A stretch of 64,000 nucleotides of DNA from Candidatus Obscuribacterales bacterium (GCA_019744775.1 JAIETZ010000001.1:776724-840723), one strand, 5' to 3'. Shown: positions 8,052 to 16,689, counted from the first letter of the stretch. A program made the numbers and translations. Notes: a model not told the origin generated them from the letters alone.

Positions 8052-8807
8052 ATGTTTAGTCGCCTGGTCACTCTAATAAAGGCATTCTTTAACAGCATCA
8101 TGGGTAAGATGGAAGACCCGACAATGATGCTTGAGCAAACCTATGAAGATTTGCAATCAAATCTCATTCAGGTAAGACAAGCAGTCGCGCAAGCAATTGC
8201 TACCGAGAAGCAACTCGAACAGCAATTGAAAAAGAATCAGGAGCAAGCAGCTACCTGGCAAAATCGCGCAACGCTTGCTGTTCAACAAAAGAATGATGAT
8301 CTTGCTCGCCAAGCTCTACAGAGAAAGCAACAATACACACAAGCTATTCATGATCTCGAAACACAGCTAAAACAACAAAGAGAACTCACAACCAATCTGC
8401 GCAATAAGTTGCAAGATTTGGAAAACGAAGTTCAAAAAGCTTACACCAAGAAACAAGTACTCATCGCTCGCGACAAAGCTGCACAAGCCACAGTCAAAGC
8501 CGGTGAAATTCTCTCGAAGACAACAGCATCCGGTGCGATGTCCGTGATGGAAAAGATGGAAGCAAAAGTTTCCGAGCGCGAAGCCAAAGCTGCTGCTCTC
8601 CACGAAATGGGCTCCGACAATCTTGACACCAAATTCAAGACCTGGGAAGGTCAAGCCGACATCGAAGCCGAACTCGCCGCCCTCAAAGGCGAACCAGCTC
8701 CTTCAACAAAATTGATCGTCGAAGAAAAAGAGCCGGTGCTTATCGAAGTGCAAGATGCTGAAACAGTAGAAGCACCGAAACAGGCTCAAGCTGAAAACGA
8801 AGGCTAA
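8052..8807 (+). CDS. pspA: PspA/IM30 (Vipp1-like) membrane-remodelling protein
   Basis: Member of the PspA/IM30 ESCRT-III-like family, 251 aa. It has the N-terminal amphipathic helix (MFSRLVTLIKAFFNSIM) and the conserved EDPTMMLEQTYEDL turn. A long coiled coil spans about residues 30-190, with the LDTKFKTWEGQADIEAELAALK end. A roughly 35-residue Glu/Val/Ala tail follows, comparable in position to the Vipp1 C-terminal extension but without its typical helix. It protects or shapes the cytoplasmic membrane. AAGGAGCGCTCAA precedes the ATG. Its last 4 nt overlap the end of convergent tgt. Confidence 0.92.
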   Translation: MFSRLVTLIKAFFNSIMGKMEDPTMMLEQTYEDLQSNLIQVRQAVAQAIATEKQLEQQLKKNQEQAATWQNRATLAVQQKNDDLARQALQRKQQYTQAIHDLETQLKQQRELTTNLRNKLQDLENEVQKAYTKKQVLIARDKAAQATVKAGEILSKTTASGAMSVMEKMEAKVSEREAKAAALHEMGSDNLDTKFKTWEGQADIEAELAALKGEPAPSTKLIVEEKEPVLIEVQDAETVEAPKQAQAENEG

Positions 8808-9949
8808 GCGTCATTTGCTCTTAGGTGGGCTTCGCCTTCAAAGTATTCCTTGAAGTTTCCGTTGAGAATTGCTTCGCGACATTCACGTGTTTTTTTGTGT
8901 AGGTAAACGATGTTGTGAATGGAAAGCAAAGTTGCTGCGGCCATTTCTTTCATGCGGACTAAATGCGAAAGATAAGCTCGTGTGTGGTTTGTGCACGTAT
9001 AACATTCACATCCCTGCTCCAATGGTTGAAAGTCTTCGATAAAACAAGCATTGCGCAACGACACGCGACCATTGCTTGTAAATGCGGCACCATGTCGTGC
9101 CAGACGAGTGGGAAGCACGCAATCAAACATGTCTATGCCACATCTAATAGCGTATGCAATATCCCACGGCGTACCAACGCCCATTAGATAACGCGGTTTA
9201 TGTTCTGGTAGAAGCGGAGCCGTGTACAAAACGACACGCTCAATTGCTTCGCGCTCTTCACCGACCGCAACACCACCAATTGCAAACCCCGGCAAATCAT
9301 AACTTGTAACTACGCGGGCTGATTCCGTACGCAACTCTTCGTAAATGCTTCCCTGAACAATTCCAAACAATGCTTGGTCATGTGCACGCTGATGAGAGAT
9401 AACGCACTTTTCTAACCAGTTGTGTGTTCGAATCATCGCTGCTTTTGCTTCGTCATAAGTGGCAGGATTTTTCACACACTCGTCAAACGCCATGATAATG
9501 TCTGGTCCAAGAGCATTTTGTATCTCCATTGATTTTTCCGGGCCGATGAAGTGCTCTTGTCCAGTGCGATGATCTTTGAACATCACACCGTTATCACCAA
9601 TTTTTCTCAGCTCATCCAAACTGAAAACTTGAAAGCCGCCTGAGTCTGTGAGTATTGGTCCGTCCCATCCGGAAAACTTGTGCAGTCCGCCTGCTTTCTT
9701 AACCAACTCATGACCGGGTCTCAGGTAGAGGTGATATGAATTGGCGAGAACTATTTGCGATCTAGTCTGCTTTATCTGGTCCCAGCTAACAGCTTTTACG
9801 GTTGCATTTGTACCCACCGGCATAAACACCGGCGTTTCGACAACACCATGAGGCGTAGTTAGCTTTCCTACGCGCGCGCCGGACCACGGACACGTGGCTT
9901 CGACTTCGAAGCTTATTGCTTGCTGAAGGGTCTGACTCATGCGAGTCAT
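8804..9949 (-). CDS. tgt: tRNA-guanine transglycosylase (queuosine synthesis)
   Basis: Exchanges guanine 34 of GUN-anticodon tRNAs for preQ1, 381 aa. The base-binding and catalytic region LTDSGGFQVFSL is at about residue 100, and the second signature with GGVAVGEE at about residue 222. The nucleophile loop DMFDCVLPTRLARHG is at about residue 275, and the zinc site CECYTCTNHTRAYLSHL near residue 315. Start ATG at 9949; an ATG three codons later is equally possible as neither has a strong ribosome site. It converges on pspA with a 4-nt overlap. Confidence 0.96.
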   Translation of the reverse strand: MTRMSQTLQQAISFEVEATCPWSGARVGKLTTPHGVVETPVFMPVGTNATVKAVSWDQIKQTRSQIVLANSYHLYLRPGHELVKKAGGLHKFSGWDGPILTDSGGFQVFSLDELRKIGDNGVMFKDHRTGQEHFIGPEKSMEIQNALGPDIIMAFDECVKNPATYDEAKAAMIRTHNWLEKCVISHQRAHDQALFGIVQGSIYEELRTESARVVTSYDLPGFAIGGVAVGEEREAIERVVLYTAPLLPEHKPRYLMGVGTPWDIAYAIRCGIDMFDCVLPTRLARHGAAFTSNGRVSLRNACFIEDFQPLEQGCECYTCTNHTRAYLSHLVRMKEMAAATLLSIHNIVYLHKKTRECREAILNGNFKEYFEGEAHLRANDA

Positions 9950-9984
9950 AATAGTCCATTAGCTTAGAAACTTGCCTTAATTAC

Positions 9985-10710
9985 TTAAAAACCAAACTGG
10001 GATCTAAGCAAGCTGAGCCCTTGCTGCATCAAGCCGTTGCCGGTTGAACCCTGGAGCAGTCCACCCAATCCTGATGATTGGTTGTACGGAGTCAGGTACG
10101 GATCAGCATATGGGCTTCCGTATGCTGAAGTTCCGTAAGCATCGTAAGGTGAGCCGTACGAATTGTAAGGTGAACCATAACCGTACGGGTTACTTGCCTG
10201 TAGGCTGCTTGGGAAATAGCTGGGCACACCACCTGGGAAAAGTTGAGAGAGAGCAGGGAAATTTGTAGTTTGATTTGGGTTCATAGCGCCATACTGAGCA
10301 CTATTTTTCTGAGCTTTCAGCATGTTGATTTCATAATCCAAGTTCTGCCAGGCAGCTTTCGGCTCGCCGTGCTCTTTCATTGTGTCTCTCATATCTTTTA
10401 GTTGTTTTATTCTATTGTCGATCACGTTTTTATAGTACGCATATTGCTGCGGGTCTAAAAGAGCGCCGTCCATGTCACGGTACTTGGTGCCCGATATGAC
10501 TTGCTGCCCACCGTCCATTCTTCCACCATATAAATAAAGGTCTTGTGCAGCGACTGTGCCTTTGATTACACCCGTCGCGTCATAGTAACCACCGTCACGG
10601 CTTTGTTGCCAGACAGGCTGGTGTCCGGGAACGCCCAAAAATGTCGCCTGAGAAAACGCCGGCGGCATCGCCAGTAGCGCAAGGCTCAACATCAACATAA
10701 GACGACTCAT
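9985..10710 (-). CDS. Secreted Tyr/Gly/Ser/Pro-rich protein of unknown function
   Basis: Unknown, 241 aa from the ATG at 10710, chosen because GGAGGT stands 7 nt upstream; the frame continues to 10758. The signal peptide is MSRLMLMLSLALLAMPPAFS. The middle part (about 20-140) is globular with a Tyr-rich YYDATGVIKG and YLYGGRMDGGQQV region and a short coiled coil. The last third is low in complexity, built on imperfect YGSPY / YNSYGSPY repeats (about residues 180-215), ending LLSLLRSQFGF-like. The repeats suggest an envelope or extracellular structural role, which is inference. Confidence 0.7.
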   Translation of the reverse strand: MSRLMLMLSLALLAMPPAFSQATFLGVPGHQPVWQQSRDGGYYDATGVIKGTVAAQDLYLYGGRMDGGQQVISGTKYRDMDGALLDPQQYAYYKNVIDNRIKQLKDMRDTMKEHGEPKAAWQNLDYEINMLKAQKNSAQYGAMNPNQTTNFPALSQLFPGGVPSYFPSSLQASNPYGYGSPYNSYGSPYDAYGTSAYGSPYADPYLTPYNQSSGLGGLLQGSTGNGLMQQGLSLLRSQFGF

Positions 10711-10784
10711 AACCGGGACCTCCAAAAGGGTAGTAAGGGAATGGACGAAGCCGTCCATCCTAAGTTCCCTAAGATTCTTGTGAA

Positions 10785-11183
10785 CTATACCTTGAGCAGT
10801 GTCATGCCAGCCTTGGCAGCAGTCTTATCAAAAGTTACTACTGACTCGCACCCATGCGCATGGGCAATGCGCTCAATAAGGTAATCACTGAAATCAGCTG
10901 GTCCACCGTCAAATAACTTGAGAGCCTGCCAAACAATGTCCGCGTCTTGCACTGCGAGTTGCTTGGTGCTGAGAATTTGGCGAAGCAAACGGATCACATC
11001 CTCTCGAGATGCATCGTAACAGCTTTCGCATACCCAAACCAGCTCAACGAGCGTAACAAGTCCTATGAAGCCAGGATTATCTGGAGAACATTCGGACTCA
11101 ATAAACTGTTCGGCCCTTGCAGATTGAGTTGAATCGTCTTGTGCTACGTATCGAACCAATACATTGGTATCAAGTGCGATCAC
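10785..11183 (-). CDS. PIN-domain ribonuclease toxin (VapC-like)
   Basis: VapC-type toxin, 132 aa. The N-terminal strand MIALDTNVLVRYVAQDD supplies the first acidic metal ligand (Asp5), and ADFSDYLIERIAHAHGC plus VVTFDKTAAKAG supply the C-terminal acidic ligands near residues 97 and 115. These form the Mg-dependent RNase site of PIN proteins. The start is GTG at 11183, overlapping the antitoxin TGA as GTGA, the usual coupling in toxin-antitoxin operons. Confidence 0.9.
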   Translation of the reverse strand: MIALDTNVLVRYVAQDDSTQSARAEQFIESECSPDNPGFIGLVTLVELVWVCESCYDASREDVIRLLRQILSTKQLAVQDADIVWQALKLFDGGPADFSDYLIERIAHAHGCESVVTFDKTAAKAGMTLLKV

Positions 11184-11419
11184 TTGCCTGCTCCGCGACG
11201 CCGTATTGCCGCGCGCATATCTTCAATAGAGACATGCTTAGCCGGTTTTTTGAGTAGTCCTTTAAGAGAACTCACATCCTCAATTAGCGGCTTGATCGAA
11301 AACTCACCATCACTAACTTCTACAAATTCTATGCGGTGACCAGCATCAATCCCTAGTCTCTGCCTAACCGATTGAGGTATGGTTATTTGTCCTTTGCTGG
11401 TAACCGTGGCTGTCGTCAT
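11180..11419 (-). CDS. AbrB/SpoVT-fold antitoxin (VapB-like)
   Basis: DNA-binding antitoxin, 79 aa. The swapped-hairpin AbrB fold is marked by ATVTSKGQITIPQSVRQRLG at the N-terminus. The C-terminal tail (PLIEDVSSLKGLLKKP) would wrap the toxin, and KGLLKKP-type tails are common in VapB proteins paired with PIN toxins. It is expected to repress its own operon. The upstream promoter and dyad are at 11462-11495. AAGGAGTA directly precedes the ATG. Confidence 0.9.
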   Translation of the reverse strand: MTTATVTSKGQITIPQSVRQRLGIDAGHRIEFVEVSDGEFSIKPLIEDVSSLKGLLKKPAKHVSIEDMRAAIRRRGAGK

Positions 11420-11461
11420 TACTCCTTACCAATTGCAGTAAATCTTACCTGTTTGCTCCTT

Positions 11462-11495
11462 CCTTACTATAGCGTAAGGGAACACACTTTGTCAA
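11462..11495 (-). promoter_or_regulatory. Promoter and dyad operator of the AbrB/PIN module
   Basis: On the minus strand TTGACA (11490-11495) and TATAGT (11466-11471) are separated by 18 nt, a strong sigma-70-type promoter. A 6-bp inverted repeat CCTTAC/GTAAGG (11462-11479) overlaps the -10, as expected for autorepression by the antitoxin. The -35 overlaps that of the divergent nrtR promoter. Confidence 0.65.
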
Positions 11496-11540
11496 GGAGC
11501 TCATCCAGTCAGCTAGAATAGGTAACGTAGATTCGACGCT
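11489..11540 (+). promoter_or_regulatory. nrtR promoter with candidate NrtR operator
   Basis: TTGTCA (11489-11494) and TAGAAT (11514-11519) are 19 nt apart. Just downstream, AACGTA-GATTC-GACGCT (11524-11540) matches in spacing the perfect dyad AACGTA-N5-TACGTT found before nadC (12413-12429), with four of six bases kept in the right arm. This suggests autoregulation by the encoded Nudix regulator. Confidence 0.45.
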
Positions 11541-11559
11541 TACTTGACAGGGGTACCCG

Positions 11560-12240
11560 ATGCCGACAGCAGACGTGCGAGTAACTGTAGACTCCGTCGT
11601 TTTGACTGTGCAGGAAGACACCCTGGAAGTACTACTTATTAAGCGCAAGTACGAGCCTTTCAAAACTAAGTGGGCGCTGCCGGGTGGATTTCTTGAGACT
11701 TCGGACAAAAGCCTGGAAGATGCAGTTGCCCGCGAATTATATGAAGAGACCAATGTCTCAAACGTCTATCTCGAACAGTTATATACGTTCGGCGACAAAG
11801 GTCGTGATCCCAGAGGTCGTGTCGTTACTGTTGCCTATCTTGCCCTCATTCGTCAGGAGGGTTTTGAACTGCGCACTAGCTCTGAGGCATCAGGGGTTGC
11901 CTGGTGGCCGGTCAACGCACTTCCAGATTTAGCTTTTGACCACGAACGCATCATTAGCTATGCGCATCAGCGATTGAAAAACAAAATCGAATACTCACCG
12001 GCAGCATTTAAACTGCTGCCCGACAAATTTACTTTGCGCGATCTACAAATGATCTATGAGGGCGTACTGGGTAAAGCGATAGATAACCGCAACTTCCGAA
12101 AGAAGTTTCTCAATACAGGCGTTCTCCAAGAGCTGGAAGAAACGACCCAAGAATCATCCTTCAGACCGGCTCGACTGTATTCATTCTCGGAGGAAGACTT
12201 CGAGAAACTACCTGATCGCCCAGTTTTCGTATTCAGCTAA
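11560..12240 (+). CDS. nrtR: NrtR-type Nudix regulator of NAD biosynthesis
   Basis: Nudix domain (about residues 8-140) followed by a C-terminal winged-helix segment (about 145-226). That segment contains the FTLRDLQMIYEGVLG and RNFRKKF motifs typical of NrtR and related ADP-ribose-binding regulators. The Nudix box is LPGGFLET then DAVARELYEET, with one extra residue between the Gly and the RE helix, but the RExxEE core is intact, so hydrolysis of ADP-ribose may be retained. The gene lies directly upstream of nadC-nadA-nadB in the same direction, which fits the known role of NrtR as a repressor of NAD synthesis released by ADP-ribose. The alternative reading is a plain ADP-ribose pyrophosphatase. 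Confidence 0.8.
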   Translation: MPTADVRVTVDSVVLTVQEDTLEVLLIKRKYEPFKTKWALPGGFLETSDKSLEDAVARELYEETNVSNVYLEQLYTFGDKGRDPRGRVVTVAYLALIRQEGFELRTSSEASGVAWWPVNALPDLAFDHERIISYAHQRLKNKIEYSPAAFKLLPDKFTLRDLQMIYEGVLGKAIDNRNFRKKFLNTGVLQELEETTQESSFRPARLYSFSEEDFEKLPDRPVFVFS

Positions 12241-12386
12241 AAGCAACCGTTAACCTTACACTCGCACGCAGACCTATCGTCTGTATATATTACATTCTCA
12301 AGATGTCGGTCTCCTCACAGACATTATCCGACAAGGCTCATCCAGTGAGGCTTCTGAGCATCAGCCGGCTGGTCAACCGCGTTTAA

Positions 12387-12429
12387 TAGACGCTCTAGTC
12401 AAGTTATGGTATAACGTAATTAGTACGTT
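12387..12429 (+). promoter_or_regulatory. nadC promoter overlapped by a perfect dyad (candidate NrtR operator)
   Basis: A -10-like TATAAC (12410-12415) stands 17 nt after a weak -35 TAGACG (12387-12392). A perfect inverted repeat AACGTA-ATTAG-TACGTT spans 12413-12429 and overlaps the -10, as expected for a repressor site. The related half-perfect site before nrtR supports NrtR as the binder. The rest of the 243-nt spacer shows nothing else that I can support. Confidence 0.55.
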
Positions 12430-12483
12430 TGCTTGGTTCCGACTTCACCGTCGAGAAGTAGATTAATTTAAGGAATCCACACC

Positions 12484-13413
12484 ATGACCAACACGACAAA
12501 CCTTTTAGCAACAGCCAAATTGCCGACCAGCGAGCAAATCCCAGCTACTGTCAATCGACCACTATTTAGCGACTGGGAAGAGCAGCTAATAGACAGGTCA
12601 ATCAAATTCGCCTTCGAAGAAGACCTTGGCATTAATAACGAAGACATCACATCTTTGGCGACTGTGTCACCCGACACAGTCGTTTCTGCTTCTTTGGTTA
12701 TAAAGCAGAAAGGCACGATTGCCGGACTCTACCTCTTAGAGAAGGTCTTCGGCAAACTGGACAAAGACATCTCCATCAAATTGCTAGGACGAGATGGCGA
12801 CACGATTACTCAAATCCCGCACACGATTGCCACGATAACAGGCAAAGCCAGAGCGATACTTGCCGGCGAAAGATTAGCCCTCAACTACATCCAGAGACTA
12901 TCGGGCATTGCTACGAAAACAAAGCAATTTGTTGAGCTGGCAAAACCGGAAGGCGTTCAAATCCTCAACACAAGAAAAACCACACCGGGACTAAGGACTC
13001 TTGAGAGAGAAGCCACTTATGTCGCCGGCGCCTTGAACCATCGCTTTGGACTGAGCGAAGGCATTCTCATCAAAGACAACCACATCAGACTAGCCGGCGG
13101 CATTCCGCAGGCAATCGCCAAAGTACGCGAGATGCATCCGGATCGCATCGTCGAAGTTGAGACCACAACTCTCAATGAAGTTCGCCAAGCCGAAGAAGCT
13201 GGAGCGGAAATCGTCATGCTCGACAATATGACGCCGCAAATGGTGACTGAAGCCGTAGCAATACTTGACGGCAAGGCTTTCATTGAAGTCTCCGGCGGAA
13301 TTAATTTAGACAACATTTCTCACTACCTAATAAAGGGTGTCAACGGCATATCAATCGGCGGGCTGACACATTCAGCACCGGCGATAGATATTAGTCTTGA
13401 GGTTGAAATATAA
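12484..13413 (+). CDS. nadC: Quinolinate phosphoribosyltransferase
   Basis: Makes nicotinate mononucleotide from quinolinate and PRPP with loss of CO2, the third step of de novo NAD synthesis; 309 aa. It contains the family active-site motifs NTRKTTPGLR (about residue 160) and GLSEGILIKDNHI (about 193), then VEVETTTLNEVRQAEEAGAE and the barrel-end ISVGG-like SIGGLTHSAPAIDISLEV. There is an N-terminal extension of about 25 residues before the first conserved helix. AAGGAATCCACACC precedes the ATG. nadA starts 2 nt after its stop. Confidence 0.97.
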   Translation: MTNTTNLLATAKLPTSEQIPATVNRPLFSDWEEQLIDRSIKFAFEEDLGINNEDITSLATVSPDTVVSASLVIKQKGTIAGLYLLEKVFGKLDKDISIKLLGRDGDTITQIPHTIATITGKARAILAGERLALNYIQRLSGIATKTKQFVELAKPEGVQILNTRKTTPGLRTLEREATYVAGALNHRFGLSEGILIKDNHIRLAGGIPQAIAKVREMHPDRIVEVETTTLNEVRQAEEAGAEIVMLDNMTPQMVTEAVAILDGKAFIEVSGGINLDNISHYLIKGVNGISIGGLTHSAPAIDISLEVEI

Positions 13414-13415
13414 CC

Positions 13416-14402
13416 ATGCTGCAAACAAAAATAATTCCGTCAGCGCTCACCGACCAGTTAAGACAAGACCAACTGGTTAAAGAAATCCGAGCACTGGCGA
13501 AAAAGCGCAACGCCGTTATTCTGGCGCACAACTATCAAATCCCCGAGATACAAGATGTTGCCGATTTCGTTGGCGACTCCCTGGGGCTTTCACAGCAAGC
13601 GCACAAAACATCTGCTGATGTTATTGCTTTCTGCGGCGTACACTTCATGGCTGAAACAGCAGCTATTCTATGCCCAGACAAACGCGTTCTCATTCCAGAT
13701 CTAAAGGCAGGCTGCTCTCTAGCGGAGTCAATTAATATTGATCAACTGCGCGCCTGGAAAGCAGAGCATCCAAATGCCGTCGTTGTTTCATATGTAAATA
13801 CAACTGCCGAAATTAAAGCTGAGACGGATTATTGCTGCACATCCGGCAATGCATTAAAGATCGTCCAATCTATTCCAGAGGACCAGGAAATTTTATTTCT
13901 GCCAGATCAATTTTTAGGATCTTGGGTGCAGAAAATGACTGGCCGCAAAAATATGCACATATGGATGGGTGAGTGTCACGTTCACTCGGCTGTTCCACCA
14001 AGCAAAATCGACGAGAAGTTAAAAGAGTATCCGAAAGCTGAACTTCTAATTCACCCTGAATGTGGTTGTTTAACTCCATATTTGGATCGCGTGATTAGAC
14101 AAAACGGCACATGTCCATTAAAAGTTGCATCGACCGAAGGCATGATGAAACAAGCCAATACTTCATCATCCAAACAGTTTGTCGTTGCAACTGAAATTGG
14201 CATTCTACACAGACTCAAGAAAGAAAATCCCGAAAAGGAATTTCTACCCATCGACAATGAGATGTCCTGCAAATACATGAAGATGATTACACTCGAAAAT
14301 TTGCATAACGCACTTAAAAATGACGAATTCCACGTAACAGTCCCTGAAGAGATTGCAAAGAAAGCAAGACTTTCAATAGACAGAATGATTTCTATTGTTT
14401 AA
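13416..14402 (+). CDS. nadA: Quinolinate synthase
   Basis: Condenses iminoaspartate with dihydroxyacetone phosphate to quinolinate; needs a [4Fe-4S] cluster. 328 aa, usual size. The cluster Cys candidates are in ETDYCCTSGNA (about residue 131), WMGECHVHSA (about 190) and HPECGCLTP (about 213 onward). Other family motifs visible are AHNYQIPEIQDVADFVGDSL at the start, FCGVHFMAETA, and FLPDQFLG. Third-domain DNEMSCKYMKM is present. It lies between nadC and nadB with 2-nt and 23-nt gaps, so one transcript is expected. Confidence 0.97.
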   Translation: MLQTKIIPSALTDQLRQDQLVKEIRALAKKRNAVILAHNYQIPEIQDVADFVGDSLGLSQQAHKTSADVIAFCGVHFMAETAAILCPDKRVLIPDLKAGCSLAESINIDQLRAWKAEHPNAVVVSYVNTTAEIKAETDYCCTSGNALKIVQSIPEDQEILFLPDQFLGSWVQKMTGRKNMHIWMGECHVHSAVPPSKIDEKLKEYPKAELLIHPECGCLTPYLDRVIRQNGTCPLKVASTEGMMKQANTSSSKQFVVATEIGILHRLKKENPEKEFLPIDNEMSCKYMKMITLENLHNALKNDEFHVTVPEEIAKKARLSIDRMISIV

Positions 14403-14425
14403 ATCGGCGTTGCCAGAGGTTAAAA

Positions 14426-16135
14426 ATGACATCAACAACAGATTCATTAAAATTTGACAGCCTGGTAGTTGGCTCAGGACTAGCTGGACTGCTCTCAGCC
14501 CTGGAGCTTGCCAATCAAGGTCAATCAGTCGCCCTTGTCTCAAAAGGTGCGCTTGTTGAATCTAATACTTCTTGGGCACAAGGTGGACTCGCTGCGGTAA
14601 CACCTGCAAGTTTTCTCGATTCACCGGAAAAACACTTCCAAGACACAATTAAATCCGGCGCCGGATTAACCGATCAATTAACAGCGTGGCTCATAATTCG
14701 CGACGGCGCAAAATTAGTCGAAAAGTTAGGTCAACTCGGAGTCAATTTTGACATCAGAGAAAATAAAACTTTCGATTTAGCACTAGAAGGCGGTCACCGC
14801 CAACCTCGTGTCTTGCACTGCAAAGATACAACCGGCAGATCAATTACAACTGCATTAGCAGAACACGTGCGGTCACACGCAAATATCACAGTACTCGAAC
14901 ATTGCGCGGCACTAGATTTAATTGTTCAAGAAAATAATTGTCTGGGCGCTTATTTCATTAATGGCAAATCCACAATCACAATTCTTGCCAACAATACACT
15001 CCTTGCCTCCGGTGGAATTGGTCAAGTCTTCTCGCGTACAACAAATCCACTTGTCGCAACAGGCGACGGCATTGCAATGGCATACAGAGCAGGCGCGGCG
15101 CTTGCCGATATGGAATTTGTGCAATTCCATCCGACAGCTCTTTTCGTTAAGGATGCACCAGCATTTTTAATTTCAGAAGCAGTACGCGGCGCAGGCGCAA
15201 TTCTCACTGACGACAATGAAGAGCCATTCATGCACCGCTTTCATGAAAACGGTGAGTTAGCAACGCGTGACATTGTCGCTCGCGCAATTCACACTACAAT
15301 TCGCAGACAAGCTAAACCATATGTGTATTTAGATATGAGACCAATTGGTATAGAAAAGCTTGCCGAAAGATTTCCACACATCATCAATAATTGCCGCCAT
15401 TGGGGAATTGATCCACTAATACAGCCCGTGCCTGTTGCACCTGCAGCACACTATTTCATGGGTGGAATTTTGACAAATGTTGATGGTCAGACATCGGTAG
15501 ATAATTTGTACGCAATTGGCGAATGCGCCGCAAATGGCTTGCATGGCGCAAATAGACTCGCTAGCAATTCACTGTTAGAGGCAGGCGTAATGGCAATTCG
15601 CGTCACTCAGTGTATTGCTAAAAATGTAAGTCGGACAACAAAAACACATACCATTGGACCAGCGCGAAAATTAATGGCCGCTCCGCTAGATGCCGAAAAA
15701 TTGAAAGAATCTCTCTACAAAAACGCCGGTATTGTGCGTAATGCTGAATCATTAACTGAGCTTGCATCATCATTATTCCAAGAATCGATGCTTGCACCAC
15801 GCAACACTGTTGCGCAAGCAGAATCAGCAAATATGTTGATCATGGGCAAATTAATTGCTCGCGCAGCACTTTTGCGTACCGAATCAAGAGGCGCTCATTA
15901 CCGCGCAGATCATCCACAGGATGATGAGCGCATGAAGCAGCGCCTAATTGTTATGAATGGAAAATGGTCCTGGCTTGAGCCGAAAGCAATTAGCCTCGAC
16001 GACGACTGCGCTTCTCCTCAAATCCAGCCTGTTGCTCAGCCTTTAGCTGGAGACGTCTTTGCAATTGCGCAGGCGAAAAAGGAAAAGAACACCAACCGGC
16101 ACCGCCCACAGGGCACGTCCCCAAAACATTCGTAA
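14426..16135 (+). CDS. nadB: L-aspartate oxidase
   Basis: FAD enzyme giving iminoaspartate, the first step of NAD synthesis; 569 aa. The N-terminal dinucleotide site is VVGSGLAGLLSALELA, followed by SNTSWAQGGLAAV (about residue 45) and the active-site region HRQPRVLHCKDTTG. GMAYRAGAALADMEFVQFHPTA-type sequence comes at about 220, RGAGAIL at about 252, and the flavin-binding GECAANGLHGANRLASNS at about 368. The C-terminal helical domain is complete; a basic 30-residue tail follows. It completes the nadC-nadA-nadB operon. Confidence 0.97.
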   Translation: MTSTTDSLKFDSLVVGSGLAGLLSALELANQGQSVALVSKGALVESNTSWAQGGLAAVTPASFLDSPEKHFQDTIKSGAGLTDQLTAWLIIRDGAKLVEKLGQLGVNFDIRENKTFDLALEGGHRQPRVLHCKDTTGRSITTALAEHVRSHANITVLEHCAALDLIVQENNCLGAYFINGKSTITILANNTLLASGGIGQVFSRTTNPLVATGDGIAMAYRAGAALADMEFVQFHPTALFVKDAPAFLISEAVRGAGAILTDDNEEPFMHRFHENGELATRDIVARAIHTTIRRQAKPYVYLDMRPIGIEKLAERFPHIINNCRHWGIDPLIQPVPVAPAAHYFMGGILTNVDGQTSVDNLYAIGECAANGLHGANRLASNSLLEAGVMAIRVTQCIAKNVSRTTKTHTIGPARKLMAAPLDAEKLKESLYKNAGIVRNAESLTELASSLFQESMLAPRNTVAQAESANMLIMGKLIARAALLRTESRGAHYRADHPQDDERMKQRLIVMNGKWSWLEPKAISLDDDCASPQIQPVAQPLAGDVFAIAQAKKEKNTNRHRPQGTSPKHS

Positions 16136-16369
16136 TAGGTTTTGTTGAAGTACGTTTACGAACAGTGCGCACCAAGAGCTTTGTTGAATGAGCCATCATT
16201 GAGCCTCCTGTCTATATTTGTTTTACCACCAATAGCCCTAAATGGCCAAATTTTTGCATTTACTTATGCCTGGAAAGGCGCAACCAGCCTTGAATTGAAG
16301 GATTCTCATCCAAATGACGGTAAAAATCATCATTTAGATGGAAGGAAAATTGCAACGTAAAATCTACCT

Positions 16370-16387
16370 TTGTAGTGTTAACTACAA
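16370..16387 (+). promoter_or_regulatory. Perfect dyad upstream of DUF2892-cytochrome operon
   Basis: TTGTAGT-GTTA-ACTACAA is a 7-bp perfect inverted repeat 18 nt before the ATG of the DUF2892 gene. A -10-like TACAAT (16383-16388) overlaps its right arm. The position is that of a repressor operator, but I cannot name the regulator; the arms are in the reverse order to BlaI/CopY boxes. Confidence 0.5.
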
Positions 16388-16405
16388 TAGGTGGCCACAA
16401 GAACT

Positions 16406-16648
16406 ATGAATTCAACAACTAATATATGGTCCCTAGACCGTCAGGTTCGCTTCACGTCCGCTGTACTAATTCTACTTGGTATCAGCTTGGCGTACACGAT
16501 ATCGCCATTTTGGATCTATCTTTCTGCATTTATTGCATTGGGCATGCTTTTGTCTGCTTTAACCGATAGCTGCGGCATGGGTCTTGTCTTAAGCAAATTG
16601 CCCTGGAATAGAACTGTTAAATCTTGTGCCAAGGATTGCCAAAATTGA
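16406..16648 (+). CDS. DUF2892 small inner-membrane protein
   Basis: Two-helix membrane protein of the DUF2892 type (also fused to rhodanese domains elsewhere), 80 aa from the ATG at 16406; a GTG at 16391 would add five residues. The family layout is clear. WSLDRQVRFTSAVLILLG forms the start of helix 1 and FIALGMLLSALTDSC helix 2. CGMGLVLSKLPWN closes the protein, the Cys and LPWN being typical. Its exact function is unknown, but it often accompanies sulfur or redox genes. Here it heads an operon with two c-type cytochromes. Confidence 0.82.
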   Translation: MNSTTNIWSLDRQVRFTSAVLILLGISLAYTISPFWIYLSAFIALGMLLSALTDSCGMGLVLSKLPWNRTVKSCAKDCQN

Positions 16649-16689
16649 TTTCTGCGTTAACAATTGATGCAGTCAATAAGGCATAAAAA

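Noticed and set aside
12241..12483. Riboswitch before nadC
   Set aside because: No NAD-II or other known riboswitch pattern recognised; the promoter with a dyad explains regulation better.
16142..16360. 72-codon plus frame between nadB and DUF2892
   Set aside because: No ribosome site, no family pattern, and it runs up to the dyad and promoter region of the next operon.
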